44,919 nt of DNA, from assembly GCA_022360875.1 (NCBI GenBank), contig JAKSBZ010000235.1, positions 1 through 44,919 of the forward strand. Reading direction: 5' to 3'. Both the position numbers and the translations under genes were made by a program. The notes beneath the pieces were generated by a model. That model did not search any database, had not been told where the DNA came from, and was given only the letters and a program-made list of their open reading frames with translations. Below are positions 24,815 through 35,100 of the stretch, piece by piece. Source of the DNA: Cytophagales bacterium. Lineage in GTDB: Bacteria; Bacteroidota; Bacteroidia; Cytophagales; Cyclobacteriaceae. Each line of letters begins with the position of its first letter. Position 1 is the first letter of the stretch.

Positions 24815-26662
24815 TCATTTTTTTTTGGATTCCAATGCTTTTTTTTCATGAGGAAGATTGGACTCAGGAGTCTCTGACAACGGCACGTTCTGAGGAATGA
24901 AATCTTCCGAAGCTCCCGGCTTCGAGTAATCGTACGGCCATCGATGAACAGCAGGAATTTCGCCTTCCCAGTTCCCATGTCCTGGATTCACCGGCGTTGT
25001 CCACTCCAGAGTGTTGGAGCGCCACGGATTTTTCGGTGCTCTCCTCCCGCGGTACATGCTGTAAAAGAAATTGAACAAGAAAATAAACTGAACCCCGACT
25101 GTTGCCACGGCCGCCACGCTCACAAAGGAATTCAGATCGGCAAACGAACTGAATGCGTCAAAATTGGTAAAGGAATAATACCTGCGGGGAAATCCGGCAA
25201 TGCCTATATAGTGCATCGGAAAAAACACCATGTATGCGCCGATAAAGGTGATCCAGAAATGCAGATAGCCCAGCTTTTTGTCCATCATACGACCGTACAG
25301 TTTCGGAAACCAGTGATAAACGCCTGCCACCATCCCAAAGAACGCTGCCGAACCCATCACCAAATGAAAATGGGCAACTACAAAATAAGTATCATGAAGC
25401 TGCACGTCAATCGCCGAATTGCCCAGAAAAATTCCAGTAAGTCCTCCGGAAATGAAGAAGGACAGCAAGCCTATGGAAAAAAGCATTGCAGGGGTGAACA
25501 CCAGATTGCCTCTCCAAAGCGTCGTCAGATAGTTGAACACCTTAACCGCCGAAGGCACGGCAATAATCAGTGTCAGGAGCATAAAAATTGACCCCAGAAA
25601 GGGATTCATTCCCGAAACAAACATGTGGTGCGCCCAAACGACAAAAGAAAGAAATGCAATTCCCATCATCGAGCCGATCATGGCTTTATATCCGAAAATC
25701 GGCTTGCGGGCATTTGTAGCAATAATTTCCGAAGTGATCCCCAAAGCCGGCAACAGTACTATATACACTTCGGGATGTCCCAAAAACCAAAACAAATGCT
25801 GGAAAAGCAGCGGGCTTCCGCCCACATTCGGCAAAGCCTCACCTCCAATATATATTTCCGACAAATAGAAACTAGTCCCAAACGAGCGGTCAAACACCAG
25901 CAGCAATGCCGCGGCAAAAAGCACTGGAAAAGACAGAATACCGACTATCGCCGTTAGAAAAAATGCCCATATTGTAAGCGGCAAACGGGAAAACTTCATT
26001 CCCCTGGTGCGCATATTAATTACCGTCGATATATAATTGATGCTTCCTATAAGCGAAGAAGCAATAAAAAACACCATAGACACCAGCCAAAGCGTCATGC
26101 CCAGCCCGGAACCCTTGATGGCCTGCGGCAAAGCGCTCAAAGGCGGATAAATCACCCAGCCTCCGCCGGCCGGTCCCGCTTCAACAAACATAGAACCGAA
26201 CATAATAACGCTGGAAACAAAGAAGAGCCAGTAAGAAAGCATGTTCATGAAACCAGAAGCCATATCCCTGGCGCCAATCTGCAAAGGAATCAGCAAATTC
26301 GAAAAAGTACCGGAAAGCCCGGCCGTCAGCACAAAAAACACCATGATGGTTCCGTGCATTGTCACCAAGGCAAGATAGAATTCAGGATCAAGCTTGCCCT
26401 GAGCGGTAATCCATTTTCCCAGAACAGGCTGCAGCCACGCCAAATCCATTTCGGGAAATCCAAGCTGCAAACGAAATATGAGCGACAGCGCGCCGCCGAT
26501 AACCGCCCAGAAAATTCCTGTAATCAGGAATTGCTTAGCGATCATCTTATGATCGGTGCAAAAGATGTATTTTCTGATAAAAGAATCCTCATGATGTTCA
26601 TGCTCATGATCGCGGCCATGAGCATCGGCTTCGTGAAGAGTTGCTTGAGCTTCTGGAGCCAT
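24815..26662 (-). CDS. ctaD: Cytochrome c oxidase subunit I (aa3 type)
   Basis: Catalytic subunit with heme a, the heme a3-CuB site and about twelve membrane helices (615 residues). The heme a ligand His is in LVTMHGTIMVFF. FWFLGHPEVYIVLLPALG holds the CuB His, the cross-linked Tyr and the Glu of the type A1 D-channel. WAHHMFVSGM holds the CuB His pair. HDTYFVVAHFHLVMG holds the heme a3 and heme a ligands. The N-terminus is His-rich (HEADAHGRDHEHEHHED) and might bind metal; I do not know whether this is conserved. The C-terminal tail of about 60 residues contains LEWTTPVNPGHGNWEGEIP, as in other subunit I proteins. It lies 83 bases after the subunit II gene. Confidence 0.97.
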   Translation of the reverse strand: MAPEAQATLHEADAHGRDHEHEHHEDSFIRKYIFCTDHKMIAKQFLITGIFWAVIGGALSLIFRLQLGFPEMDLAWLQPVLGKWITAQGKLDPEFYLALVTMHGTIMVFFVLTAGLSGTFSNLLIPLQIGARDMASGFMNMLSYWLFFVSSVIMFGSMFVEAGPAGGGWVIYPPLSALPQAIKGSGLGMTLWLVSMVFFIASSLIGSINYISTVINMRTRGMKFSRLPLTIWAFFLTAIVGILSFPVLFAAALLLVFDRSFGTSFYLSEIYIGGEALPNVGGSPLLFQHLFWFLGHPEVYIVLLPALGITSEIIATNARKPIFGYKAMIGSMMGIAFLSFVVWAHHMFVSGMNPFLGSIFMLLTLIIAVPSAVKVFNYLTTLWRGNLVFTPAMLFSIGLLSFFISGGLTGIFLGNSAIDVQLHDTYFVVAHFHLVMGSAAFFGMVAGVYHWFPKLYGRMMDKKLGYLHFWITFIGAYMVFFPMHYIGIAGFPRRYYSFTNFDAFSSFADLNSFVSVAAVATVGVQFIFLFNFFYSMYRGRRAPKNPWRSNTLEWTTPVNPGHGNWEGEIPAVHRWPYDYSKPGASEDFIPQNVPLSETPESNLPHEKKALESKKK

Positions 26663-26745
26663 GTTAAGCTAGTTTATAGTTTGATTGTGATTTCGATTGA
26701 CAAATGAACGAGAAAAGAAGGTTTGAAAATCCCCAAAGACCGCGG

Positions 26746-27783
26746 CTAGTCCTCCTCCAGCCCCGCCTTAATCACCGCCGCTTCCTTCAGCTTTTTCGGA
26801 ACTTTAACTATATAATCCTGGTTCTTGGACAGCCACGACTTCTGACCGGCTTTCCATTTCTCGTAAACCTCAGGCTCCTCCACTATTACTTTAATCTTCA
26901 TCGAAAAATGGCCGCGCCCGCAGACTTCCGTGCAAGCTATTTCGTAGTCGAAGTCCGGATTCCCCGTCTCCTGTCTCATTTCTTCCGTGGTTTTGTTTGC
27001 CACAAACCCGAAACGCGTAGGCATGCCAGGCACGGCATCCATCTTCAGGCGGAAATGAGGCGCAAACACCGAATGAATCACATCCCGCGAACGGATTTTG
27101 AACTGCACATGCTTTCCTTTAGGAATATGTATTTCTCTTGGCGAAAAGTCATCAAAATTGGCCTGATCGGAAAAATCCATTCCAAATACATTGGTCGCGT
27201 CAATCAGGCGGTAATCATACTTTCCAATCACCCCGTCGCTGCCCGGATAACGGACCTTCCAGGCAAACTGGTAGCCCATAATCTCGATGTTTTCGGCATC
27301 GCTTGGCGATTTGGCCGTCATCGTATTCCAGGTTTTCAAACCCGAAATCACCAGGCCGGTCAGCACAAGAGCAGGTATAACGGTCCATACCATCTCAAGC
27401 CAGCCGTTGTCCGGATAAAACCTGGCTTTTCTTTTTTCTGAATACTGATAACGGGCCGAAAAAACAAAAAGCAAAATGTGGGTAACAATAAATACAATCC
27501 CCGTTACAGCCATTGTCCACCAAAACAGCCTGCTGACTTCCGTTCCGTGTTCAGAGGCCACAGGGACCGTGTAATCGTCGAAGTATTTAACAGAGTACCA
27601 TGCGGCCGCCACGAGCATACCGCCAATCGACAGAACAATCAGCGCCGCGTTCCACTTGTTGCTCGAATCGACAGGCTTTTTATTCTTTCCTTTCGCTGCG
27701 CTGGCGAGCGTATAAATTCTGAAGATTAAGAATAATGCAACGAGGATCATAATTCCGCCCGCTGCGATTACTAGCTTCATCAT
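26746..27783 (-). CDS. ctaC: Cytochrome c oxidase subunit II
   Basis: CuA subunit that receives electrons for the oxidase (345 residues). The CuA ligands are in ACTEVCGRGHFSM: Cys284, Glu286, Cys288, His292 and Met295, with the upstream His in SRDVIHSVFAP. There is no CxxCH, so this is an aa3, not a caa3, subunit II. Three membrane segments precede the CuA domain: an extra N-terminal helix (residues 2-24), a second near 50-68, and WWTMAVTGIVFIVTHILLFVFS near 90-110, followed by WTVIPALVLTGLV. This fits the Bacteroidota form. It is the first gene of the cox cluster, 399 bases after actF. Confidence 0.95.
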   Translation of the reverse strand: MMKLVIAAGGIMILVALFLIFRIYTLASAAKGKNKKPVDSSNKWNAALIVLSIGGMLVAAAWYSVKYFDDYTVPVASEHGTEVSRLFWWTMAVTGIVFIVTHILLFVFSARYQYSEKRKARFYPDNGWLEMVWTVIPALVLTGLVISGLKTWNTMTAKSPSDAENIEIMGYQFAWKVRYPGSDGVIGKYDYRLIDATNVFGMDFSDQANFDDFSPREIHIPKGKHVQFKIRSRDVIHSVFAPHFRLKMDAVPGMPTRFGFVANKTTEEMRQETGNPDFDYEIACTEVCGRGHFSMKIKVIVEEPEVYEKWKAGQKSWLSKNQDYIVKVPKKLKEAAVIKAGLEED

Positions 27784-28182
27784 GAAAAATATTGTAGTTT
27801 GATTGTTGGTTCATGTCCTCCAATACCCGTGCCTATGGTCATTGATTTCTAAAAAAACAAGCAAGCTTTTGGTCCTAAAACACCTGGCTGATTTTTCTGA
27901 ACAGCCCTTTCCAATGGTCCAGATTTTTAGAAAAACCTAATTTACAAGAAGAATCGGACTGCATTTTTTTAAACTCAATTCAACGGGTACAAATTACAAT
28001 ATAATAAAATTTTCAGAAAATAATTTATTTTTTAAATAAAAAAGAAGCTTCAAAAGAAGGCTTCTTTTCTTAATAAAATGAATAATGAATTTTGGATATA
28101 AATACTTTATGCTAATTTATTTTTCAATAAGTGGTTTTTCATTAACAATTTAGCCTGACAACTCCCGCAGAATGCCCTAAAC
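27784..28182. other. Gap between the act operon and the cox cluster
   Basis: This AT-rich gap of about 400 bases holds the act terminator (28038-28070) and, downstream of it, the probable cox promoter. On the minus strand a TAATTTG lies at about 27990-27997 with TCTG about 19 nt upstream. That match is weak. No other gene or RNA is evident. Confidence 0.55.
28038..28070. terminator. Terminator of the act operon
   Basis: AAAGAAGC (28041-28048) pairs with GCTTCTTT (28060-28067); an inner TTC/GAA pairing gives an extended stem with one bulge. A runs precede it and T runs follow it, so it can work in both directions. It lies about 110 bases past the actF stop and splits act from cox transcription. 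Confidence 0.75.
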
Positions 28183-29439
28183 TTAAATATGATGGTGTTT
28201 GGCTTCCTCAAGCATCGGATGGTGCTTAGCCACCAAACCTGCCTTGCTTAAATTCGTCAGAACAACATATCCAAAAGCTGACAAGTAAAGCATTGCAAAT
28301 CCTATCTCAAGCAATCCAAACGCTCCGTCTTTCTGCATTACACCCGGCGTAATCGCCAGATAAAAATCCAGCCAGTGACCGATAACCACAACTATGCAGG
28401 TCATCTTCAGAATACGGAACTGGCGCTTTGAATCCCTCGTCATCAGCACAAGGAATGGAAATGCAAAGTTCAGAATGACATTCAGAAAGAAGAAAGGCGA
28501 ATAGAAATCATTCTTCACGCGATCATAAAAATATATGATTTCCTCCGGGATATTCGCATAGTAGTACAGCAGGTACTGCGACACCCACAGGTAAGCCCAA
28601 AAGATCGAGAATCCAAAAATGAACTTGCCCAAATCGTGAATATGGTTTTGATTAACCAGCTGAAGGTATCCCTTTTCTTTTAGCCTGATCACGATGTAAG
28701 TTATCACTGCCAAGCCCGCCACAAAATAAGACGAGAACGTGTACCAGCCGAACAATGTAGAAAACCAGTGCGGATCTACCGACATCACCCAGTCCCAGGC
28801 CGAAGTTGAAGATGTCACCGCGAAAAAAATGATGAATATCGTGGAAAACCTTCGCATTTTGTACCAAGGCTCCGTTCCTCCGATTTTATCTTCGAGCAAT
28901 GAGTATTTTCTGATTTTCGCGAACAGAAAAAACCATACGGCAAAATATATCACTGTCCGCGCAATGAAAAATGGCTGATTCAGATAAGCTCTCTTGTTGT
29001 AAATAATCGGGTCGAAATCAGGACTTGACGGATTGGTCAGCCCCGCATGAGTCCAGTGGAAAATATTGTTGTGCGTGAAATTGCTTGCAAAAAAAGCCGC
29101 CAGCATCAGCACGCCGGCAATCGGCAGCCAGTAGCCAAACGCCTCGGGAATGCGCTTTAGCGGCGCCGACCAGCCCGACTGCGTTACGTACTGCAGCGCG
29201 ACAAAGAAAACACCGATAATAGCAATGCCCGTAAAATACACATTATTGATCCAGAGGCTGGAGAAAATCCTTTTCACCCACGAAGCGCCGTGGTGCGCAG
29301 CCTCGGCCGTTTCGCCGTGGTGACCGCCTCCCGTCGCCGCGATCACAGCGCCAAGCAGCGCCAGCACCGCGCCGACCAAGCCGATCATCATGAGTTTCTT
29401 TCTTGCCCCAGGAGTAAATATTAATTTTTCTTCCGTCAT
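28183..29439 (-). CDS. actF: Alternative complex III subunit ActF (membrane quinol:cytochrome c oxidoreductase subunit)
   Basis: A polytopic membrane protein (418 residues, about ten helices) of the NrfD-like fold, paired with ActC in alternative complex III. Typical sequences include [74 protein letters not shown], and [10 protein letters not shown]. It is the last gene of actABCDEF, 58 bases after actE, and is followed by a terminator. The SRDW/SVDPHW-like stretch between helices is typical of ActF. Family knowledge: ActF and ActC form the membrane core that handles menaquinol oxidation and perhaps proton movement. Confidence 0.93.
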   Translation of the reverse strand: [418 protein letters not shown]

Positions 29440-29497
29440 GACAAATATTTTGTGGTTGGCGCCGCAAGAAATCCGGCCAACCGAAGTTCAAATTAAA

Positions 29498-30124
29498 TTA
29501 CTTTTGTTGAAGAGCCTGGACATACCGGACAATCTGCCAGCGTTCCTTCTGGTTGAGCTGCGAGCCATGGGCGCCCATCCTTCCCTTTCCAAAGGTTATT
29601 GCATGGAAAATATGCCCTTCGCTCAGCTTTGCCAGCCGGCCTTTGTTGTAGGCCGGAACTCCCATCATCACTTTGCCGACAGGCCCCTGTCCGTCGCCCA
29701 GCCCATGACATGGCTGACAAAACTTTCCGTAAAGAATTTCACCTTCACTTAGCACCGCATCATTGTCCGGAAGCGGATTCAAATTCTTTGCGGCTGTTTC
29801 CCAATCATCTTTTTTTATTCGGTAAGGAAGAAATCCGTCTTTATTTCGAGACACCGTGCCGGCCACCGGCTCGCGCATGTTCATGCGGTGTGGATTGAAT
29901 TCATTGGAATTGTAGTATTCTCCCTTCCCGTCGGCTCGGTTGCTCACCCACATGCCGGCTTCTTTATCAGTAATCTGCTTCAGCGGCTCATATGCCACTG
30001 AATGGTACATATTGGGTGAAAACTCAAGCCCCTGATAATTGTCTTTTGCCCGGCACGAAAACATCAGCACAGGAAGCGCGCAAACCAAAGCTGTATTTAA
30101 TATTTTGTATGCAGACTTGTTCAT
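29498..30124 (-). CDS. actE: Alternative complex III subunit ActE (mono-heme cytochrome c lipoprotein)
   Basis: A 208-residue monoheme cytochrome c. The signal region ends in a lipobox (ALPVLMFSCRAKD), so the mature Cys is probably lipidated and the protein anchored on the periplasmic side. The heme motif is CQPCHGLGDG near residue 136. The distal Met is probably in the downstream AKLSEGHIFHAITFGKGRMGAHG segment. The N-terminal half (PNMYHSVAYEPL, VSNRADGKG, NRHRMNMREPVAGTV-like region) is typical of ActE. Its start overlaps actD by 4 bases (ATGA). It would pass electrons from ActA to the oxidase side. Confidence 0.93.
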   Translation of the reverse strand: MNKSAYKILNTALVCALPVLMFSCRAKDNYQGLEFSPNMYHSVAYEPLKQITDKEAGMWVSNRADGKGEYYNSNEFNPHRMNMREPVAGTVSRNKDGFLPYRIKKDDWETAAKNLNPLPDNDAVLSEGEILYGKFCQPCHGLGDGQGPVGKVMMGVPAYNKGRLAKLSEGHIFHAITFGKGRMGAHGSQLNQKERWQIVRYVQALQQK

Positions 30125-30663
30125 GATTTTGCTTCAAAGGTTTTGTCCATTATTTCGGCGGCTCCCGAGTTCGTAAGAATCTCAGTCAGCTTGTCATAAG
30201 AGAGTTTGCTGTTTTTTTTCAATTCAATAGCCATCACATGCTTGTCATCCGTCGCCCGGATATCGAAAATGACTGGTTTCTTATATGGCTTCAGATCATT
30301 CGAAATAAAAAAAGTAAAACACATTCCGAAAGAACCCAGCAGAACTGTCAGCTCGAAGATAATTGGCACAAAATCCGGAAACGCCGCAAAGTCTTTACCT
30401 CCAATAATCATCGGCCAGTCGAAATACGACATGTAATACATCATGACCAGCGCCAGAATCATTCCCACCGTCCCAAACAAGAAAGCCGCGCGGGGCATCT
30501 TCGAACGCTCGTAGCCCAGAACGTGCTCCAGCCCGTGCACCGGAAAAGGAGTAAACACCTCGTGGATCTTAACACCAGACTCCCGCACCTTGGCAACGCC
30601 CTGCAGCAACACGTCCTCATCGTCATAAATACCCAGAATGAATTTATTGCTTTGTGTACTCAT
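30121..30663 (-). CDS. actD: Alternative complex III subunit ActD (DUF3341)
   Basis: A 180-residue membrane subunit of alternative complex III. N-terminal soluble region (FILGIYDDEDVLLQGVAKVRESGVKIHEVFTPFPVHGLEHVLGY) with the conserved TPFPVHG stretch of DUF3341. Two membrane helices follow (FLFGTVGMILALVMMYYMSYFDWP; FVPIIFELTVLLGSFGMCFTFFISN). The gene starts 2 bases after actC and its stop overlaps the actE start (ATGA), so translation is probably coupled. Confidence 0.94.
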   Translation of the reverse strand: MSTQSNKFILGIYDDEDVLLQGVAKVRESGVKIHEVFTPFPVHGLEHVLGYERSKMPRAAFLFGTVGMILALVMMYYMSYFDWPMIIGGKDFAAFPDFVPIIFELTVLLGSFGMCFTFFISNDLKPYKKPVIFDIRATDDKHVMAIELKKNSKLSYDKLTEILTNSGAAEIMDKTFEAKS

Positions 30664-30665
30664 GA

Positions 30666-32087
30666 TTAGTCTTCTTTAATAGTTCCAGAAGTAGATTTCA
30701 ATACAGACTTCACTTCGGCCATGTTGACCACCGGAAAGAATTTCGCGAAAGCCAGGAAGCAAGAAAAGAACAAACCGAAAGAGAAGAGGTAAACCCCTAC
30801 ATCGTATATCGTCGGCGAAAAATATGCCCAGGACGATGGGATATAGTCGCGGTGAATCGAAGTAACGATAATCACAAACCGCTCGAACCACATACCGATG
30901 TTCACAACAATCGACAAGGCGAAGGTCGCGTATATGTTCCTGCGAATTTTTTTGATCCAGAAAAGCTGCGGGGAAATCACATTGCAGGTCATCATGGTCC
31001 AGTAGGCCCACCAGTAAGGTCCCGTGGCACGGTTAATAAAAGCGTACTGCTCGGCAGGAACGCCCGAATACCAAGCAATGAAAAATTCGGTGATGTACGC
31101 AATACCCACAATTGATCCAGTGATGATGATGACTATGTTCATCAACTCAATATGCGTAATCGTAATATAGTCTTCCAGTTTAAAAGCCTTCCGGGTAATC
31201 AGCATCAAGGTCAGCACCATGGCAAAGCCGGAGAAAATTGCTCCCGCCACAAAATACGGAGGGAAAATCGTGGTGTGCCATCCCGGAATTACCGAGGTTG
31301 CAAAGTCGAATGATACAATGGTGTGCACCGAAAGCACCAGCGGCGTAGCCATTCCGGCCAAAATCAATGAAACCGACTCGTAGTGCATCCAGGCTTTTGC
31401 CGATCCTGTCCAGCCCAGCGAAAGCGCGCCGTAAAATTTCTTTCGAAATCCGGAAGCTCTGTCTCGTATCGTGGCAAAATCCGGAATCAGGCCGATGTAC
31501 CAGAACACCAGCGAGACCGAAAAATAGGTCGAGATGGCAAATACATCCCAAAGAAGCGGCGAGTTGAAGTTCACCCAAAGCGACCCGAATGTGTTCGGCA
31601 GCGGCAGCGCCCAATAAGCGCCCAGCCAAGGACGCCCCATATGAAGCACAGGAAACAACGCCGCGCATATTACGGCAAAGATTGTCATGGCCTCAGCCGC
31701 GCGGTTAATTGAAGTTCTCCACTTCTGGCGAAACAGCAGCAGCACAGCGGAAATTAGCGTTCCGGCGTGACCGATACCCACCCACCATACAAAGTTGGTG
31801 ATATCCCATGCCCAGCCGACGGTTTTGTTCAGTCCCCACAGACCAATTCCGTCCCACAAAACTCGGTAAACGGCATAGCCTCCAGCAATAAATGCGGTAA
31901 GAGCCAAAGCCATTCCCATCATCCAGCCTTTTGTCGGCTTCCCTTCCACTCGTCGGCAGACATCCTCGGTCACATCTCTGACGGTCTTGCCTCCGGTCAC
32001 TAAAGGCTCACGCACAGGAGCGACCACCTGATGGTGAACCGTCTCGTGCCCCGAACCTGAATTAGTATTAAAAGATGATACTTCCAT
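30666..32087 (-). CDS. actC: Alternative complex III subunit ActC (NrfD-like membrane subunit)
   Basis: A polytopic membrane protein of the NrfD/PsrC fold (473 residues, about ten helices) that is thought to bind menaquinol next to ActB. Typical features include [41 protein letters not shown], the [17 protein letters not shown] stretch, [19 protein letters not shown], and [33 protein letters not shown]. The N-terminus is a hydrophilic cytosolic tail of about 60 residues. It starts 25 bases after actB and is followed by actD after 2 bases. Confidence 0.95.
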   Translation of the reverse strand: MEVSSFNTNSGSGHETVHHQVVAPVREPLVTGGKTVRDVTEDVCRRVEGKPTKGWMMGMALALTAFIAGGYAVYRVLWDGIGLWGLNKTVGWAWDITNFVWWVGIGHAGTLISAVLLLFRQKWRTSINRAAEAMTIFAVICAALFPVLHMGRPWLGAYWALPLPNTFGSLWVNFNSPLLWDVFAISTYFSVSLVFWYIGLIPDFATIRDRASGFRKKFYGALSLGWTGSAKAWMHYESVSLILAGMATPLVLSVHTIVSFDFATSVIPGWHTTIFPPYFVAGAIFSGFAMVLTLMLITRKAFKLEDYITITHIELMNIVIIITGSIVGIAYITEFFIAWYSGVPAEQYAFINRATGPYWWAYWTMMTCNVISPQLFWIKKIRRNIYATFALSIVVNIGMWFERFVIIVTSIHRDYIPSSWAYFSPTIYDVGVYLFSFGLFFSCFLAFAKFFPVVNMAEVKSVLKSTSGTIKED

Positions 32088-32112
32088 ATGATAAAAATAT
32101 TTTCAAGTCCAA

Positions 32113-35100
32113 TTATGCGTTAGAACCTTTGCTGTCCTTATTTCTGATTTTCGTCAAGTAGTACACATTAGGCTGTACGTTGATTTCTTCCAGCGAATGG
32201 TAAGCTCTAGGTTCTTTTGCCTCTACTTTCACGTTGACATTATCGCTTTTCTTCAGCTTCAGCATTTTCGATATGCGGGACTCCGGATTGTTCATATCGC
32301 CGAAAACCAAAGCTCCCGCCGAACAAGAGGCCGCACAGGCCACATCCACATCGCCGTCGTTCATCTTGCGTCCATCTTTCCTGGCCTCAAGCTTTCCGGC
32401 CTGAATGCGCTGCACACAAAACGAGCACTTTTCCATAACACCGCGCGAACGCACTGTTACGTCCGGATTAAGCACCATTTTGCCCAGCTCGTTGTTTTGA
32501 GAAAGATTGTCCGGGAAGCTGTCGTTGTTGTCAAAATACTTGAACCAATTGAAACGCCTCACTTTATACGGACAGTTGTTTGCGCAATAGCGAGTGCCTA
32601 TGCACCGGTTGTAAGTCATCTGGTTCAGGCCTTCCGTAGAATGCGTTGTCGCCGCCACCGGACAAACCGTTTCGCAAGGCGCATTATTGCACTGCTGGCA
32701 CATCATAGGCATAAAGGTCACTTCCGGATTGGCTGCCGCCTGCTCCATCGCTTCAAAGTCTCCGGCTTTCCCGTCCGAACTGTAATAACGGTCTATGCGC
32801 AGCCATGTCATCTCGCGCCTTTTCATTACTTCCTCTTTGCCTACTGCCGGAATGTTGTTCTCAACATTGCAGGAAACCACGCAAGACGAACAGCCGTTGC
32901 AGGCCGTCAGATCAATCGCCAGCCCCCAGTGATGATCTTCATATTTATGACCTTTCCACAAGCTAACCGTTGTCGGGCTCAGCGTGCCGTCCATTCCCGA
33001 AATATGCGGAAACTCCCGGCCTGCGAAAGGATCTTTCTGGTATTCGGACAAAGTAGCCTCCTGCACTACATTCGTGCGCCCCATCACCGTCTGGTGCGTC
33101 TGGGTGCGCGCAATTCGGCAGCTTTTTTCCGAAGGCTCCACTTTTACACCTTTTGTCACCGAAAGATTCTGATACCCCTCCAGCGAACCAACAGCAGGAT
33201 ACAAATCCAGTCCAACCTTTTCTGCGACCTTGCCTCCGGATCTTCGACCGTAGCCCAAAGCAATACCTACCGTACCTTTCGCCTGCCCCGGCTGAATCAC
33301 TACAGGCAGCTCATAGGTTTTTCCGCTAATGGTTACATTCACCATATTCGTGTTTTCCTCTTTCATAGAAAAACCGAACTTGTGGGCATCTTCGACAGAC
33401 ACCGCGGCGTAATTGTCCCAGGTAACTTTGGAAATCGGGTCGGGAAGCTCCTGCAGAAACGGATTGTTGGCCTGGGATCCATCACCAACAGCAAATCCCG
33501 CATACAGCGCCACTTCATATTCGCCGGTCGTCTTGTAGGTTTTTGCTATTCCCGATGCGGCCTCATTCACATCTCCGGCGAAAACTGCTTTTCCAGCCGA
33601 AGTCTTGCCCTTGCCCGGCTCAAACACTCCGGAATAAAGAGACTCATCCCAGAACGAATCGAACAGCAACTGCGAAGACTGCATAGGAAACAAATTCTTT
33701 TTCCAGCAGCTTTTTACAAAATCGTAATATGATATGTTGTTCTCCGCCCAAGCCAGTAAAGACTCACCAGCCTGGCGCGTGTTGAAAATCGGTGAAATAG
33801 TCGGCTGGGCCAGCGAGAAAAAACCTTCCACAGGCTCTGCATCGTTCCACTGTTCCAAAAAATGGTGGTCAGGCGCCACATAATTTACCAGTTCCGAAGT
33901 CTCATCCCTTCTGTCGGATGTCGAAACCGTAAGCTTGGTCTTTTTTATTCCCTTGGCTATATCGGCTCCTTTTACATAATCGTAAACCGGATTGGCACCA
34001 AGAAAGATTACACCTGCATATTTTCCTGATTTCAGCCCGGCCGCGAAGCCCGCCATAGCTTTGTCATCTCCCTGCCTCGTTTTTAAAGGAACATCCAGAT
34101 TAATCGTCCTTCCGTAATTATCCAGCATGCTGTTTATGGCATTTACCAGAATCTGGACATTCACGTCATTGGAACCCGAAACCACCAGCGATTTTCCTCT
34201 CGCCAGCCACAAGTCCTTTGCAGCACGGCTTACATGCTCAATATTAGTTTTTGCTGCCAATGACTGCTCACCGGCCAGCCTCGCCAGCTCATTGTACAAC
34301 TGAGCAACTGCCAGTCCCTGTTCTGAAGGCTTAATCGGCGATCGGTAATCGGCGTTTCCGCCGGTCAGCGAAAGATTAGATTCAAATTGATAATGCCGGG
34401 ACATCTCTTTGTTCCCGTCGATTAGCTTTCTGGTCTTGGCATACTGCGCGCTGAACTGCACCGGAGAAATCCAGTTGTTCATAAAATCAGCATCAAAAGA
34501 CACGATCACATCGGCTTTCGAAAAATCGTAAGAAGGAATAACAGCCCTACCGAATGACTTTTCGTTGGCTGCCGGAATTGCGCTTACTGAAACCGCATCG
34601 TAAATTATATGGTCAGTATTAAAATTTTTCGCCTGAAAAGCGGCAACAGCGGCTCTCATCGAAGGACTCAGCACCGTTTTGGAAACTACAGCCAGCCGGC
34701 CTCCTTCCGCCGCAATGCGCTTCAGCGCACCCAAAACTTCTTCATCCAGCTGTTGCCATTCCGCTTTCTTGCCCGCTATCCGCGGCGCATCGTACCGCTG
34801 CTGGTCATACAGCGAGAGCACCGACGCCTGTTGCTGGGCGCTGGTCCCGCCCATAGTAATGCTCGACTCTTTGTTGCCCTCGATTTTTATCGGCCGGCCT
34901 TCGCGAGTTTTTACCACTACCGAGGCATAGTCGCCGCCGTTTATGTATGAAGACGCGTAAAAATTTGCCACGCCCGGATCTATCTCAACCGGCTTGTTTA
35001 AATAAGGAATTGCCTTTCTTACCGGAGCTTCGCATGCCGCCAGCGTCGCCGCCGAAATCCCGAAACCCATCATTTTCAAGAAATCGCGCCGGGAAGTCCC

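Noticed and set aside
32197..33732. 511-codon open frame on the plus strand opposite actB
   Set aside because: It lies entirely inside actB and its translation (many H, R and I, low complexity) has no protein-like motifs. It is a shadow of actB codon bias.
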